Part shown: positions 18,795 to 28,023 of the stretch, in pieces
Position numbering within the stretch: the first letter of the stretch is position 1
Layout: every line of letters begins with the position of its first letter
Assembly: GCF_002954615.1 (NCBI RefSeq)
Contig: NZ_MSCJ01000001.1
Coordinates: 1,364,001 to 1,428,000, forward strand
From: Photobacterium angustum
Lineage (GTDB): Bacteria > Pseudomonadota > Gammaproteobacteria > Enterobacterales > Vibrionaceae
Direction of reading: 5' to 3'
Length of the DNA: 64,000 nt
Program-made: the position numbers and the translations under genes
The notes under the pieces: model-generated
The model's database searches: none
Told to the model about the DNA's origin: nothing
The model's input: only the letters and a program-made list of their open reading frames with translations

Positions 18795-19691
18795 ATGACA
18801 ACGAAAACCATATTTAATCCTGAGCTTTGGAACGAAGTTGAAGGCTTTGATTTTGAAGATATTACTTATCATCGCGCAAAAGATCAGGGCACTGTTCGTA
18901 TCGCAATTAATCGTCCAGATTGCCTTAATGCATTTCGTCCAAAAACAGTTGATGAGCTTTTCACTGCACTCGATCACGCTCGTCAATGGTCAGATGTGGG
19001 CTGTGTATTACTAACGGGTAACGGCCCTTCTCATAAAGGCCAGTGGTCATTCTCATCGGGTGGCGATCAACGTATTCGTGGTAAAGATGGCTATAAGTAT
19101 GAAGGCGAAGAAGCAGGTACTGCTGACATTGCGCGTATGGGTCGACTTCATATTTTAGAAGTACAACGTATGATCCGCTTTATGCCAAAAGTGGTTATCG
19201 CGGTTGTTCCGGGTTGGGCTGTTGGCGGTGGTCATAGCTTACACGTTGTTTGTGATTTAACGCTAGCGTCTAAAGAACATGCCGTATTTAAGCAAACAGA
19301 TCCTGATGTAGCATCATTTGATTCAGGTTACGGCTCTGCATATCTCGCTAAAATGATCGGTCAAAAACGTGCCCGTGAAATCTTCTTCTGTGGTTTTAAT
19401 TACAGCGCACAAGAAGCCTATGAAATGGGCATGGTGAACAAGGTTGTTGATCACTTTGAACTAGAAGAAGAAGCGCTTCGTTGGGGTAAAGAGATCACAA
19501 GTAAATCACCAACAGCAATGCGCATGCTAAAATATGGTTTCAACCTTCCAGATGATGGTTTAGTCGGTCAGCAACTGTTTGCTGGTGAAGCAACACGTCT
19601 TGCTTACGGTACTGAAGAAGCACAAGAAGGTCGCGATGCATTCCTAGAAAAACGCGATCAAGATTTCAGCCGCTTCCCTTGGCATTACTGA
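18795..19691 (+). CDS. menB: 1,4-dihydroxy-2-naphthoyl-CoA synthase, type II-like
   Basis: 298 residues of the crotonase fold. It carries MenB-specific segments: SSGGDQRIRG at 87-96, GWAVGGGHSLHVVCDLTLAS at 140-159 and DSGYGSAYLAK. The enzyme closes the second naphthoate ring in menaquinone synthesis. The segment QTDPDVASFD has Asp169 where bicarbonate-dependent type I enzymes such as that of E. coli carry Gly; type II enzymes use this Asp as catalytic acid/base. The whole sequence resembles actinobacterial MenB more than the enterobacterial one. It stands alone here, with GGAGG before the start and none of menDFHCE nearby, so it may be a second copy. Confidence 0.85.
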   Translation: MTTKTIFNPELWNEVEGFDFEDITYHRAKDQGTVRIAINRPDCLNAFRPKTVDELFTALDHARQWSDVGCVLLTGNGPSHKGQWSFSSGGDQRIRGKDGYKYEGEEAGTADIARMGRLHILEVQRMIRFMPKVVIAVVPGWAVGGGHSLHVVCDLTLASKEHAVFKQTDPDVASFDSGYGSAYLAKMIGQKRAREIFFCGFNYSAQEAYEMGMVNKVVDHFELEEEALRWGKEITSKSPTAMRMLKYGFNLPDDGLVGQQLFAGEATRLAYGTEEAQEGRDAFLEKRDQDFSRFPWHY

Positions 19692-19712
19692 TCGGCTCAA
19701 TTTATAGATAAA

Positions 19713-19749
19713 TAAAAGCCACTTACTGATTATCAATAAGTGGCTATAT
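19713..19749. terminator. Bidirectional terminator after menB
   Basis: agccactta (19717-19725) pairs with taagtggct (19737-19745), flanked by A-run and T-rich sequence on the two sides. Confidence 0.75.
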
Positions 19750-19758
19750 CCATTTCAC

Positions 19759-19944
19759 TCATTTATTTTCGCTATGAATCCTTGACGTAGAGTAATCAAT
19801 CGAAACAACACTATCTCGAGGACCAAGATCTTCTTGAAGCCCAGCTACCTTCATATCACGTTCCAAAAACGATTCTGCTTTAACATCTGAAGAGTAAACA
19901 TTACCATCGACTAACACTGAAACCTTGGCTAAATAGTACTTCAT
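19759..19944 (-). CDS. Small hypothetical protein
   Basis: 61 residues, soluble, beginning MKYYLAKVSVLVDGNVYSSD. A strong AGGAGG Shine-Dalgarno lies about 7 nt upstream and a terminator follows, so it is very likely expressed. No known domain recognised. It is convergent with menB. Confidence 0.7.
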   Translation of the reverse strand: MKYYLAKVSVLVDGNVYSSDVKAESFLERDMKVAGLQEDLGPRDSVVSIDYSTSRIHSENK

Positions 19945-20290
19945 GACACACCTCCTTGCGTGAATGTATTGTTACTCTACTCCATGTCTGGTTAATTTTA
20001 TTCAATTTAGTATGAAGTCGTGACAGAGACTGTATTGCTCAATAGAAAAAATTTATAAAATATTATATTGGTTCACAAATTTAAAACTAATTACATTATT
20101 AACTTGCCCAAAAACGTTACAAACAAAGAATCAGTTAAAAAAACAGCATTTTCACAAATAATATTACCCGACTTGCTAAATAAGTGATCATACCCTTTGT
20201 ATTCTTATCTTTGACGTTCTAGCATTAGTGACCGACTGAAAACTCGCGCTTGTTTTCAATTTTAATCTTCTAGCTACAGAGTCTATTTGC
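19945..20290. other. Intergenic region upstream of malic enzyme
   Basis: 346 bp, AT-rich, separating two divergent genes. It contains a short inverted repeat tgaaaac (20237-20243) / gttttca (20252-20258) about 35 bp before the malic enzyme start that could be an operator or leader hairpin. Nothing else recognised. Confidence 0.4.
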
Positions 20291-21979
20291 ATGAACAACG
20301 ATAAAAGACCTTTATATATCCCCTATGCAGGTCCTGCACTACTTGAAACACCTCTTCTGAACAAAGGTAGTGCATTCTCTGTCGAAGAACGTATGTTCTT
20401 TAACCTTGAAGGGCTTCTTCCTGAAGCTATTGAATCTATTGAAGAACAAACAGAACGTGCTTATCAACAATATCGTAAGTTTGAAAACGATATGGATAAG
20501 CATATCTACCTTCGTAATATCCAAGATACTAACGAAACACTTTTCTACCGTTTAGTTGAAAACCATATTACCGAAATGATGCCAATCATTTATACACCAA
20601 CAGTTGGCTCAGCATGTGAGGACTTCTCTAACATTTACCGTCGTGGTCGTGGTCTGTTTATCTCTTACCCTAACCGCGATCGTATTGAAGACATGTTGAA
20701 TAATGCTTCTCGTCAAAACGTAAAAGTTATCGTAGTAACCGATGGTGAACGTATTCTTGGTTTAGGTGACCAAGGCATCGGTGGTATGGGTATTCCAATT
20801 GGTAAACTATCGCTATACACAGCATGTGGTGGTATTAGTCCTGCTTATACTCTCCCAGTCGTTCTTGATGTTGGTACTAATAACCCACAACGTTTATCTG
20901 ATCCTATGTATATGGGATGGCGTCATACTCGTATTTCCGGTAAAGAATACGATGCATTTCTTGAAGAGTTTATTCAAGCCGTTAAACAACGTTGGCCCGA
21001 AGCATTAATTCAATTTGAAGATTTTGCGCAAAAGAATGCAATGCCACTGCTTGAGCGTTACAAAAATAAAGTATGTTGTTTTAATGATGATATTCAAGGT
21101 ACAGCAGCGGTAACTGTTGGTTCTCTACTTGCAGCATGTAAGGCTGCAGGCACTAAACTGTCTGAACAGCGTGTAACCTTCCTTGGGGCTGGCTCTGCAG
21201 GATGCGGTATTGCAGAAGCAATTATTGCACAAATGGTGTCTGAAGGTATTTCTGATGCACAAGCACGCAGCCAAGTTTTCATGGTTGACCGTTGGGGTTT
21301 ATTAATCGACAAGATGCCAAACCTGCTTAATTTCCAACAGGCACTTGTTCAGAAAAAAGAGCAATTAGTCGATTGGGATGTCACAGAAAACAACATATCT
21401 TTACTTGATGTTATGCGTAATGCTAAACCGACAATTTTGATCGGTGTTTCAGGTGTACCAGGACTATTTAGTGAAGAAGTGATCCGTGAAATGTACGCGC
21501 ACTGTGAGCGCCCGATTATCTTCCCACTATCTAACCCAACTAGCCGTGTTGAAGCAACGCCATTTGATATTATTCGTTGGACGGATGGTAACGCATTAGT
21601 TGCAACAGGTTCACCATTTGAGCCTGTTATATATGAGGGTAAAACCTACCCTATTGCACAATGTAATAATAGCTATATCTTCCCGGGTATAGGTTTAGGT
21701 GTATTGGCTATTAATGCACGCCGTGTAACCGATGAGATGCTTATGGAAAGTAGCAGAGCGCTTGCTGAATGTTCTCCACTTGCTATTCACGGTGATGGCG
21801 CATTGCTTCCACCATTAGAAGATATTCAGAAAGTTTCGCGTAAAATTGCTTTTGCCGTTGCAAAGAAAGCAGTTGAACAACATAAAGCACCGAAAAACTC
21901 CGATGAACGTATTCGTGAAAAAATCGATGCTAACTTCTGGAAATCAGAATATCGTCGTTACAAACGAACTTCGTTCTAA
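20291..21979 (+). CDS. maeA: NAD-dependent malic enzyme
   Basis: 562 residues, the usual length of the bacterial NAD-linked enzyme (about 565). It oxidatively decarboxylates malate to pyruvate. Conserved parts are visible: [18 protein letters not shown], the segment [20 protein letters not shown], the metal-binding FEDFAQKNA / [13 protein letters not shown], and the second dinucleotide fold [15 protein letters not shown]. It ends in a classic terminator and is monocistronic. No missing residues noted. Confidence 0.95.
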   Translation: MNNDKRPLYIPYAGPALLETPLLNKGSAFSVEERMFFNLEGLLPEAIESIEEQTERAYQQYRKFENDMDKHIYLRNIQDTNETLFYRLVENHITEMMPIIYTPTVGSACEDFSNIYRRGRGLFISYPNRDRIEDMLNNASRQNVKVIVVTDGERILGLGDQGIGGMGIPIGKLSLYTACGGISPAYTLPVVLDVGTNNPQRLSDPMYMGWRHTRISGKEYDAFLEEFIQAVKQRWPEALIQFEDFAQKNAMPLLERYKNKVCCFNDDIQGTAAVTVGSLLAACKAAGTKLSEQRVTFLGAGSAGCGIAEAIIAQMVSEGISDAQARSQVFMVDRWGLLIDKMPNLLNFQQALVQKKEQLVDWDVTENNISLLDVMRNAKPTILIGVSGVPGLFSEEVIREMYAHCERPIIFPLSNPTSRVEATPFDIIRWTDGNALVATGSPFEPVIYEGKTYPIAQCNNSYIFPGIGLGVLAINARRVTDEMLMESSRALAECSPLAIHGDGALLPPLEDIQKVSRKIAFAVAKKAVEQHKAPKNSDERIREKIDANFWKSEYRRYKRTSF

Positions 21980-21989
21980 AACTCAATTT

Positions 21990-22018
21990 AAAAAGGTGCC
22001 AATCAGGCACCTTTTTTT
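21990..22018 (+). terminator. Terminator of maeA
   Basis: aaaggtgcc (21992-22000) pairs with ggcaccttt (22006-22014) followed by a T-run. Confidence 0.9.
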
Positions 22019-22180
22019 ATGAAAGTAATACTTCTCTTTTACTTGTTATTATTGAATATTATTTCAGCAGTCATAAGATAAAATGACAAAACGCAGACAT
22101 TTATCCCTTAATTAATAGACATTTTATTAAATGATTAAGGTAAGATATAAGTTAAGAACTTTGTACTTTCGTGGATAATT

Positions 22181-22927
22181 ATGAAACTGCTCAATCTAAT
22201 CCGTATTTCTGCAGTTATCTGTATCTTATTTGTTTCAACATTATTGTTATTTGATCGTTGGGTTTCAGCTCGTACATCTGATCGCATTTATCATGATATC
22301 TCTGCAGTACCCAAACATTCTGTGGGATTAGTTCTTGGAACAAGTAAATATATAGCTAAGACACTAAACCCATATTATGAATATCGTATTACAGCGGCAT
22401 TAGATTTATATAAGCAAGGTAAAATAGATTACTTTTTGCTCAGTGGTGACAATGCGCACCGCTCTTATAATGAGCCTTGGACGATGAAGCGAGACTTATT
22501 AAAAGCAGGTGTTCCTGACGACAAAATTGTTTTAGATTACGCTGGGTTTAGAACGCTTGATTCTATCGTCCGCGCAAAAGAAGTATTTGAAACGGATAAT
22601 TTTACAATTATTACCCAACAATTCCACTGCGAACGCGCCCTATTTATTGCTGATAGTTATAAAATTAAAGCAACATGTTTGGCAGTACATGAGCCCAACG
22701 GTACTGCACAACTTAAAATTCGTATTAGAGAAGTACTTGCTCGCGTTAAAGCATTAAGCGATCTGTTTATATTGAATGTTCAGCCTAAGTTTCTAGGCCC
22801 TAAAGAACCTATCATTAAACCCGCACCTGCTACTGTTATCAATGAAGATACAGCGCCGTCTTCTGCTATTAATAATCAAAAGCAGTTAGATAATTTGACA
22901 CCAACAGAAAGTAACACTTCAAAATGA
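22181..22927 (+). CDS. sanA: SanA/YdcF-family (DUF218) envelope protein
   Basis: 248 residues with one N-terminal membrane anchor (about 8-28) and a periplasmic DUF218 domain (about 45-190). Conserved elements: GLVLGTSKY, YEYRITAALDLYKQGKIDYF, LLSGDN, DYAGFRTLDSIVRA and ITQQFHCERALFIA. In E. coli SanA supports envelope barrier function, notably exclusion of vancomycin at high temperature. The last 45 residues are a low-complexity Thr/Pro/Asn tail not typical of SanA. Monocistronic; a terminator follows. Confidence 0.85.
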   Translation: MKLLNLIRISAVICILFVSTLLLFDRWVSARTSDRIYHDISAVPKHSVGLVLGTSKYIAKTLNPYYEYRITAALDLYKQGKIDYFLLSGDNAHRSYNEPWTMKRDLLKAGVPDDKIVLDYAGFRTLDSIVRAKEVFETDNFTIITQQFHCERALFIADSYKIKATCLAVHEPNGTAQLKIRIREVLARVKALSDLFILNVQPKFLGPKEPIIKPAPATVINEDTAPSSAINNQKQLDNLTPTESNTSK

Positions 22928-22933
22928 AACATA

Positions 22934-22962
22934 AAGCCAGTGATTTTCACTGGCTTATACTG
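22934..22962 (+). terminator. Terminator of sanA
   Basis: aagccagtga pairs with tcactggctt over a four-base loop, with a short T/A tail. Confidence 0.7.
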
Positions 22963-22973
22963 TTAGCCTATCT

Positions 22974-23096
22974 TTAACTTTTCTCTTTCATCGTCTTCAT
23001 AAACCTTTGCTTTACATCTTTCATATGATGAAGAACGTCAGCTTTAATTTTCTTATTTAACTCTGCACTTTTCGTTTGTTTCTGCATCCTAGCCAT
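22974..23096 (-). CDS. Possible small Lys-rich protein
   Basis: A 40-codon minus frame beginning MARMQKQTKSAELNKKIKAD and ending KTMKEKS, rich in Lys and Met and predicted helical. No good ribosome site precedes it. It is in the gap between sanA and the DASS carrier. Listed because composition looks protein-like; it could be chance. Confidence 0.3.
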   Translation of the reverse strand: MARMQKQTKSAELNKKIKADVLHHMKDVKQRFMKTMKEKS

Positions 23097-23479
23097 ATTG
23101 CCGCCATTTTACCGTCTATTTGCAAGTCAATAATTTATCGTTGAATATACTAACATAAGCAACGAAGCTTTTGGCGGCCGTGTTTTGCGATCAACACCCA
23201 AATTGTTACTCGTTAAAAACTTTACAACTCAGTAAGTAATATACATTCCAAAGCGTAATCGCTCATTGAAAAAATGAAGTTGCTCTATTTTCTTAATATT
23301 TCGAATAGAAAGTAAAATATCATTTTATTTCAATAGTGTATAAACAACAAAAACACTTAATTATCACCAAAAATTAACCGATTATATACATAAGTCTCAA
23401 ATTCTACCGCTAACAAACCTTATATTATCAGCGAAACTAGATGCATTAACTACTGGCCTCTTGCTATTGGAGAAACGCT
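23097..23479. other. Intergenic region upstream of the DASS transporter
   Basis: 383 bp, AT-rich. Apart from probable promoter sequence nothing is recognised: no riboswitch, repeat or convincing small gene. Confidence 0.4.
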
Positions 23480-24850
23480 ATGACAGCGCTCACACTCACG
23501 ATTAAACAATGGATATTGAATCGTAATAGTTTAATTATCATTGCTGATATACTTTTATTTTTTACGCTACTCAACACGCTACCATTTGAAGCCAATGTCA
23601 CATTAGGACTTAGTATATTAAGCTTTATCGCTGTACTTTGGCTAACTGAAGCATTACATGTCAGTGTCACTGCTATTCTTGTTCCCTTACTCGCCGTATT
23701 CTTTGGTGTTTTTCAAACTCAGCAAGCATTAGCAAATTTCTCCAATCCAATCATATTTCTCTTTCTAGGAGGCTTCGCGTTAGCTGCGGCATTGCATAAA
23801 CAGCAACTCGATCAAGTCATTGCCGATAAAGTATTAATAGCAGCAAAAGGTAGAATGTCCGTCGCGGTATTAATGCTATTTGGTGTAACGGCTGGGCTAT
23901 CAATGTGGATAAGCAATACAGCCACAACCGCGATGATGCTGCCATTAGTTCTAGGCGTATTAAATAAGGTTAACAGTAAAACAGGTCATAACACCTATGT
24001 GTTTACCCTACTTGGTATTGCTTATTGTGCAAGTATTGGTGGTATTGCCACGATTGTCGGCAGTCCTCCTAATGCCATAGCAGCAGCAGAGGCGGGATTA
24101 AACTTTACCGAATGGATGTACTTTGGTGTACCAGTGGCTCTTTTCTTGCTACCGCTAACCGTCGGCCTATTATATGTTCTTCTTAAACCAAATTTAAATC
24201 ATACCTTTGATATTGACCACACACCTGTATCTTGGACAAAAGGAAAATTTCTTACTTTAGCGATCTTCCTTTTAACGGTTAGCTGTTGGATTTTCAGCAA
24301 ACCAATTAACGCATTTTTAGGTGGGTTCGCTAAATTTGACACGCTTGTAGCCTTAAGCGCCATCGTATTATTATGTGTTTCACGAGTCGTTAGCTGGAAA
24401 GATATTCAAAAATCAACAGACTGGGGTGTACTTATTCTATTTGGTGGCGGTATCTGTTTGAGCAATATACTAAAAGCCACAGGAACAAGTGTCTTCTTAG
24501 CACAAGAATTAAGTACGTTTTTAAACCAAGCAGGTTTATTCCTTACTATTTTAGTTGTTGCTATCTTTGTTGTTTTTCTCACAGAGTTTGCAAGTAATAC
24601 AGCCAGTGCTGCACTGTTAATCCCAGTATTTGCCACCGTTGCAGAAGCATTAGGGGTATCACCTGTTGTATTATCAGCACTTATTGCTATCGCTGCTTCT
24701 TGTGCCTTTATGCTGCCTGTTGCGACACCACCTAATGCGATTGTATTTAGTACAGGCTATATAAAACAACAAGAAATGATGCGCGTAGGTATTTATCTCA
24801 ATATATTGTGTATTGCATTTCTAACAATGTTTACTTGGTTATTCTGGTAA
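23480..24850 (+). CDS. SLC13/DASS-family sodium-coupled anion (dicarboxylate) symporter
   Basis: 456 residues, close to the V. cholerae INDY transporter in length. Paired substrate/sodium motifs are present: [16 protein letters not shown] in the first repeat with [11 protein letters not shown], and [16 protein letters not shown] in the second with [12 protein letters not shown]. These SNT and PPN pairs define the family and bind sodium and a carboxylate. It likely takes up succinate or a related C4-dicarboxylate at the inner membrane. An uptake role next to malic enzyme and sanA suggests nothing more specific. It ends in a bidirectional terminator. Confidence 0.9.
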   Translation: MTALTLTIKQWILNRNSLIIIADILLFFTLLNTLPFEANVTLGLSILSFIAVLWLTEALHVSVTAILVPLLAVFFGVFQTQQALANFSNPIIFLFLGGFALAAALHKQQLDQVIADKVLIAAKGRMSVAVLMLFGVTAGLSMWISNTATTAMMLPLVLGVLNKVNSKTGHNTYVFTLLGIAYCASIGGIATIVGSPPNAIAAAEAGLNFTEWMYFGVPVALFLLPLTVGLLYVLLKPNLNHTFDIDHTPVSWTKGKFLTLAIFLLTVSCWIFSKPINAFLGGFAKFDTLVALSAIVLLCVSRVVSWKDIQKSTDWGVLILFGGGICLSNILKATGTSVFLAQELSTFLNQAGLFLTILVVAIFVVFLTEFASNTASAALLIPVFATVAEALGVSPVVLSALIAIAASCAFMLPVATPPNAIVFSTGYIKQQEMMRVGIYLNILCIAFLTMFTWLFW

Positions 24851-24867
24851 TTTTAATAACAAACACA

Positions 24868-24903
24868 TATAAAGAAGGTGCCTAGCAACACCTTCTTTAT
24901 ATA
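24868..24903. terminator. Bidirectional terminator after the DASS transporter
   Basis: aaagaaggtg (24871-24880) pairs perfectly with caccttcttt (24889-24898), A-rich on the left and T-rich on the right. Confidence 0.85.
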
Positions 24904-24908
24904 TTATT

Positions 24909-25307
24909 TCACAATAAGGTAATGAGTAACCTTTCACTATTTCCGTTTTCTTTTTCTAATTTACACTTTCCTTTTTTTTCTATTTTTCTTAATTGTTCTT
25001 CTTCTAATGCAAAAGGTAATAATAACAAAATACTTTTTATGTCTTCATTTCGTGATAATAGTAATAATCGAATAATATTCTGTGTATCACTGGCACTACT
25101 TGATAATACTTTCAACGCCTGTTGATGTAACTTTTCTGCGGGGCTTATTTGTGAATATACGCCTTTTTTAATATTTAACTCGAAAGATGGAATGATATTT
25201 TTTACAACATCAATAAATGTCCATTTTTGATTGCAAAGAAGTGAAAGGAAATGCGTATAATCAAATATGATTTGCTCTTTTTCTGATGTATTCAACATTG
25301 TTTCCAT
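24909..25307 (-). CDS. Hypothetical protein, all-helical
   Basis: 132 residues from ATG 25307, chosen because AAGGA lies 5 nt upstream; a longer frame to 25334 lacks a site. The protein is soluble and predicted helical, with Leu-rich stretches (NIIRLLLLSRNEDIKSILLL) and a charged Lys/Glu C-terminus. No family recognised. It is convergent with the DASS transporter and shares its terminator. A regulator or adaptor is possible but nothing visible supports it. Confidence 0.65.
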   Translation of the reverse strand: METMLNTSEKEQIIFDYTHFLSLLCNQKWTFIDVVKNIIPSFELNIKKGVYSQISPAEKLHQQALKVLSSSASDTQNIIRLLLLSRNEDIKSILLLLPFALEEEQLRKIEKKGKCKLEKENGNSERLLITLL

Positions 25308-25734
25308 AACTATCCTTAGGTAGAAACATAACATCTTCTATCATTAACTGAGTGTCGCTATGACTATACGACTACTTTAATAACAAACTAAGTCATCCAA
25401 ATTGTATTTGTGAGCAATATCACATCAAAAAATTGATTTAACATTATAAAAAACACATTAAAAACAAATATTTAACAATATAAAACCTTTTATTATCACT
25501 ACAAAATTACGATTATGCATGTTACATAACCATTTATTCTTTAATTGCAATCTCTCTCCTCCCTACTCGTTTAATACAAAAAAATATCTTTAGTCATTTT
25601 ATCAGATTATTGATAATGACAATCAATCAATACATTTAAGATCCCAATCTTACCTATAAAAACGCCGTATCATTATATAACTGCTTTATATGGTGATCAT
25701 TTTGAAAAACGACTGGAAAATTTGTCAATACAAG
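25308..25734. other. Long AT-rich intergenic region upstream of the alx riboswitch
   Basis: 427 bp with no protein-like frame. It holds a Fur-like box at 25612-25630 and presumably the promoter of the riboswitch-alx transcript. Confidence 0.45.
25612..25630. promoter_or_regulatory. Possible Fur-type operator
   Basis: The 19-mer gataatgacaatcaatcaa matches the Fur consensus GATAATGATAATCATTATC at 14 positions by eye, mainly in the first 14. It lies about 120 bp upstream of the riboswitch core. Manganese exporters are under Fur or MntR control in some enterobacteria, but this match is moderate. Confidence 0.3.
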
Positions 25735-25875
25735 ATTAAAATCGCCTTGTTTTGGGGAGTAGTCACAATTGTTCGTCTGTCGTCATCTCGAAGTTTACAC
25801 TTCCGGCAGCCGTGAATGGATTTGCATTATTATTCATGCACCATTTTGACGAGACCAATGCCATTATCGCTTGCA
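25735..25875 (+). ncRNA. yybP-ykoY (manganese) riboswitch
   Basis: The conserved core ggggagtag at 25754-25762 is followed by gtcgtcatctcg, acacttccggcagcc and, 86 bp downstream, gacgagacc at 25848-25856. These are the two conserved internal-loop strands and the three-way junction layout of the yybP-ykoY class, which binds Mn2+. The element sits in the 5' leader of a TerC/Alx gene, the classic target of this class. Outer boundaries are approximate; the leader continues about 250 nt to the start codon, so the mode of control (translation or termination) cannot be settled by eye. Confidence 0.82.
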
Positions 25876-26123
25876 CATATTAGTGCAGTCATACTCAAGC
25901 ACTCAGAGGTTTGGGTTTTTAATGCGCGTAAGGTTGATTGTGAAACACCCTTTTACCCTGCCTTCCGCGTTTTTAATCTTTATGCGATAACATATTGTTG
26001 CCAAATTATATTGCCTTTTATATAGGCATATAACTTTATACTTATAAAAAACTTATATTTATTATTGAGTTTATAAAATAGCAATACGTTATCGCTTTAA
26101 GGTCGATTTTTAGGAGAGACTCT

Positions 26124-27083
26124 ATGAGCCTTTTTAGCTATGAAGGGTTCGCTGTATTAACAGTGTTAATGTTTGCGTTGGATTTATATCAAACACGTGG
26201 TGGTAAGGTTTCCATCAAGAAAGCAGCTATCTGGAGTGTATTCTGGGTTTTTCTCGCCTTCTTATTTGCGGTATTTATCTACTTCAATTGGCAGTTGATG
26301 GCACCAGAGAGTACCTACAGCAATTCAAAAGCAGCAACCGCTTTTGTCACGGGCTACTTGTTAGAAAAATCATTAAGTGTTGATAACTTATTTGTTTTCG
26401 CACTAATTTTTGGCCAATTTATGGTACCAGAGCGTTTACGTCCGCGCGTATTAATGCTCGGCGTTGTCGGTGCGCTTATTTTACGTGGCGGTATGATCGC
26501 AGTCGGTGCTCAACTATTGGATGACTTCCATTGGGTTATGTACATCTTTGCCGTTTTCCTTCTTTATACTGGTTTCAAACTCTGGAAAGAAGATGAGGAA
26601 GAACAAGAAGATTTCTCAGATGCGTTACCTGTGCGTATTGTAAAACGCTTCTTTAAAGTCACTGATGATTATCACGACCATAAAATGTTCGTTAAAGGGG
26701 AACATGGTTGGTTAGCTACACCATTACTTGTTGTAGTTGCAGTGATCGCTCTTACCGATGTCATGTTTGCACTCGATTCTATTCCTGCGATCTTTGCGGT
26801 AACTCGTGAGCCTTTCTTGGTGTTTACAGCTAATGTATTTGCATTATTAGGTTTACGTTCACTGTATTTCGTACTAGAAGGTATGCTGACCCGCTTCTGC
26901 TACCTACGTGTAGCCTTAGCGTTTATTCTAAGCTTTATTGGCTTGAAGATGCTTTTAGTAGGTACTGCTTGGGCTATTCCAACAGCGGTATCACTGTGTG
27001 TAATAATTCTTACTATTTCCATCGCTATCGGCGCATCGCTATGGAAAACACGTAACGACGAACATACACCTGTAAATCATTAA
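26124..27083 (+). CDS. alx: TerC-family manganese exporter Alx
   Basis: 319 residues, matching E. coli Alx (321). About nine membrane helices with the acidic family motifs EKSLSVDNLFVFALIF and LTDVMFALDSIPAIFAVT, then SLYFVLEGMLTRF near the C-terminus. The Asp residues in these helices are typical of metal transport in TerC proteins. Alx exports Mn2+ and is induced by high Mn or alkaline pH through its riboswitch leader; the same leader type is present here. AGGAGAG lies 7 nt before ATG. A strong terminator follows. Confidence 0.92.
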   Translation: MSLFSYEGFAVLTVLMFALDLYQTRGGKVSIKKAAIWSVFWVFLAFLFAVFIYFNWQLMAPESTYSNSKAATAFVTGYLLEKSLSVDNLFVFALIFGQFMVPERLRPRVLMLGVVGALILRGGMIAVGAQLLDDFHWVMYIFAVFLLYTGFKLWKEDEEEQEDFSDALPVRIVKRFFKVTDDYHDHKMFVKGEHGWLATPLLVVVAVIALTDVMFALDSIPAIFAVTREPFLVFTANVFALLGLRSLYFVLEGMLTRFCYLRVALAFILSFIGLKMLLVGTAWAIPTAVSLCVIILTISIAIGASLWKTRNDEHTPVNH

Positions 27084-27092
27084 CAAAAATAG

Positions 27093-27122
27093 AAAAACGC
27101 CACAAAATCTGTGGCGTTTTTT
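27093..27122. terminator. Bidirectional terminator after alx
   Basis: aaaaacgccaca (27093-27104) pairs perfectly with tgtggcgttttt (27110-27121). Confidence 0.92.
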
Positions 27123-27131
27123 CGTTATTGC

Positions 27132-27860
27132 CTAAACCAATTTCGCAACAATGGCTTGAATATCAACAGGGTTAGTAACAATATAGTCAGGTTTAATAAT
27201 CGCTAATTGCTGATGGTCGCTATCTTTTTTGGTATCGACCCATATACTCTTAATGCCTGCATTTTTAGCACCGGCTATATCTGCCGCTAGTGAATCTCCC
27301 ATATGGATAACTTCTTCAGGTTTACAGTTCACCAAGTCTAGTGCTTTTTCAAAAATACTTAATGCTGGCTTTTCCTCAGGCTCTTCCCCACCTACAATAA
27401 TATGATCAACATATTGCTGCATTTCTGTTGTTGCTAACTTTGGATGTTGTGAAAAAACAGGACCATTGGTAATAACAACCAATTGGTATGACTTGCGCAA
27501 TACCACCAGCGTTTCTTTCATCTGAGGGAAAAAGTCAAAGTTAGCCATACGTGATTGATCAAAGCATGCTTGAATAGCAACGGCTTCTTCAAAAGACAAC
27601 TCAATGCCCTGCTCTTTAAATAAAAGAAGAATAAGGTTCTGACGGAAATAAAGTTCATCGGTTAATAGTGGCAATAATTCTGGTAACTCATCATTGAGTT
27701 TTTTATATACTCCAGCAATATAGCGATCTAAAAACATGTCTGCATTTAATTGTGGGTACAAATTACTGACATATAATTTCAGTTCATTCGCGGCATGTTT
27801 GTCAGCTAAAGACGTTGCACACAAGGTTTCATCCATATCGAGAAAAATAGCTTTTAACAC
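27132..27860 (-). CDS. HAD-superfamily phosphatase
   Basis: 242 residues with all four HAD motifs: DMDETL (Asp nucleophile) at 8-13, ITNG, the Lys of EEKPALSIFEKAL, and GDSLAADIAGAKNAG. The helical cap sits between motif I and II. The closest families are the YjjG-type pyrimidine 5'-nucleotidases and N-acylneuraminate-9-phosphatases; the cap alone does not decide. A cytoplasmic house-cleaning phosphatase is likely. It is convergent with alx, and a terminator-like hairpin 120 bp upstream ends the ldtD transcript. Confidence 0.85.
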   Translation of the reverse strand: MLKAIFLDMDETLCATSLADKHAANELKLYVSNLYPQLNADMFLDRYIAGVYKKLNDELPELLPLLTDELYFRQNLILLLFKEQGIELSFEEAVAIQACFDQSRMANFDFFPQMKETLVVLRKSYQLVVITNGPVFSQHPKLATTEMQQYVDHIIVGGEEPEEKPALSIFEKALDLVNCKPEEVIHMGDSLAADIAGAKNAGIKSIWVDTKKDSDHQQLAIIKPDYIVTNPVDIQAIVAKLV

Positions 27861-27978
27861 GTTAACCTTCTTTATTATTGATTACAGGCACACTTATAGT
27901 AACGAGGATGGTACGCTTAACCTAGTATTTATCATAATTTCATTACCCAAACCGATGCGTATCACGTATTTTAAGTAT

Positions 27979-28010
27979 AAAAAAACCAGCAACCTAGTGC
28001 TGGTTTTTAT
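27979..28010. terminator. Terminator of ldtD
   Basis: aaaaaccagc (27981-27990) pairs with gctggttttt (27999-28008); the minus strand reads it after the ldtD stop. Confidence 0.88.
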
Positions 28011-28023
28011 CTTTAATTACGAC

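Noticed and set aside
25816..26025. 69-codon plus-strand frame
   Set aside because: It overlaps the riboswitch core and has no ribosome site.
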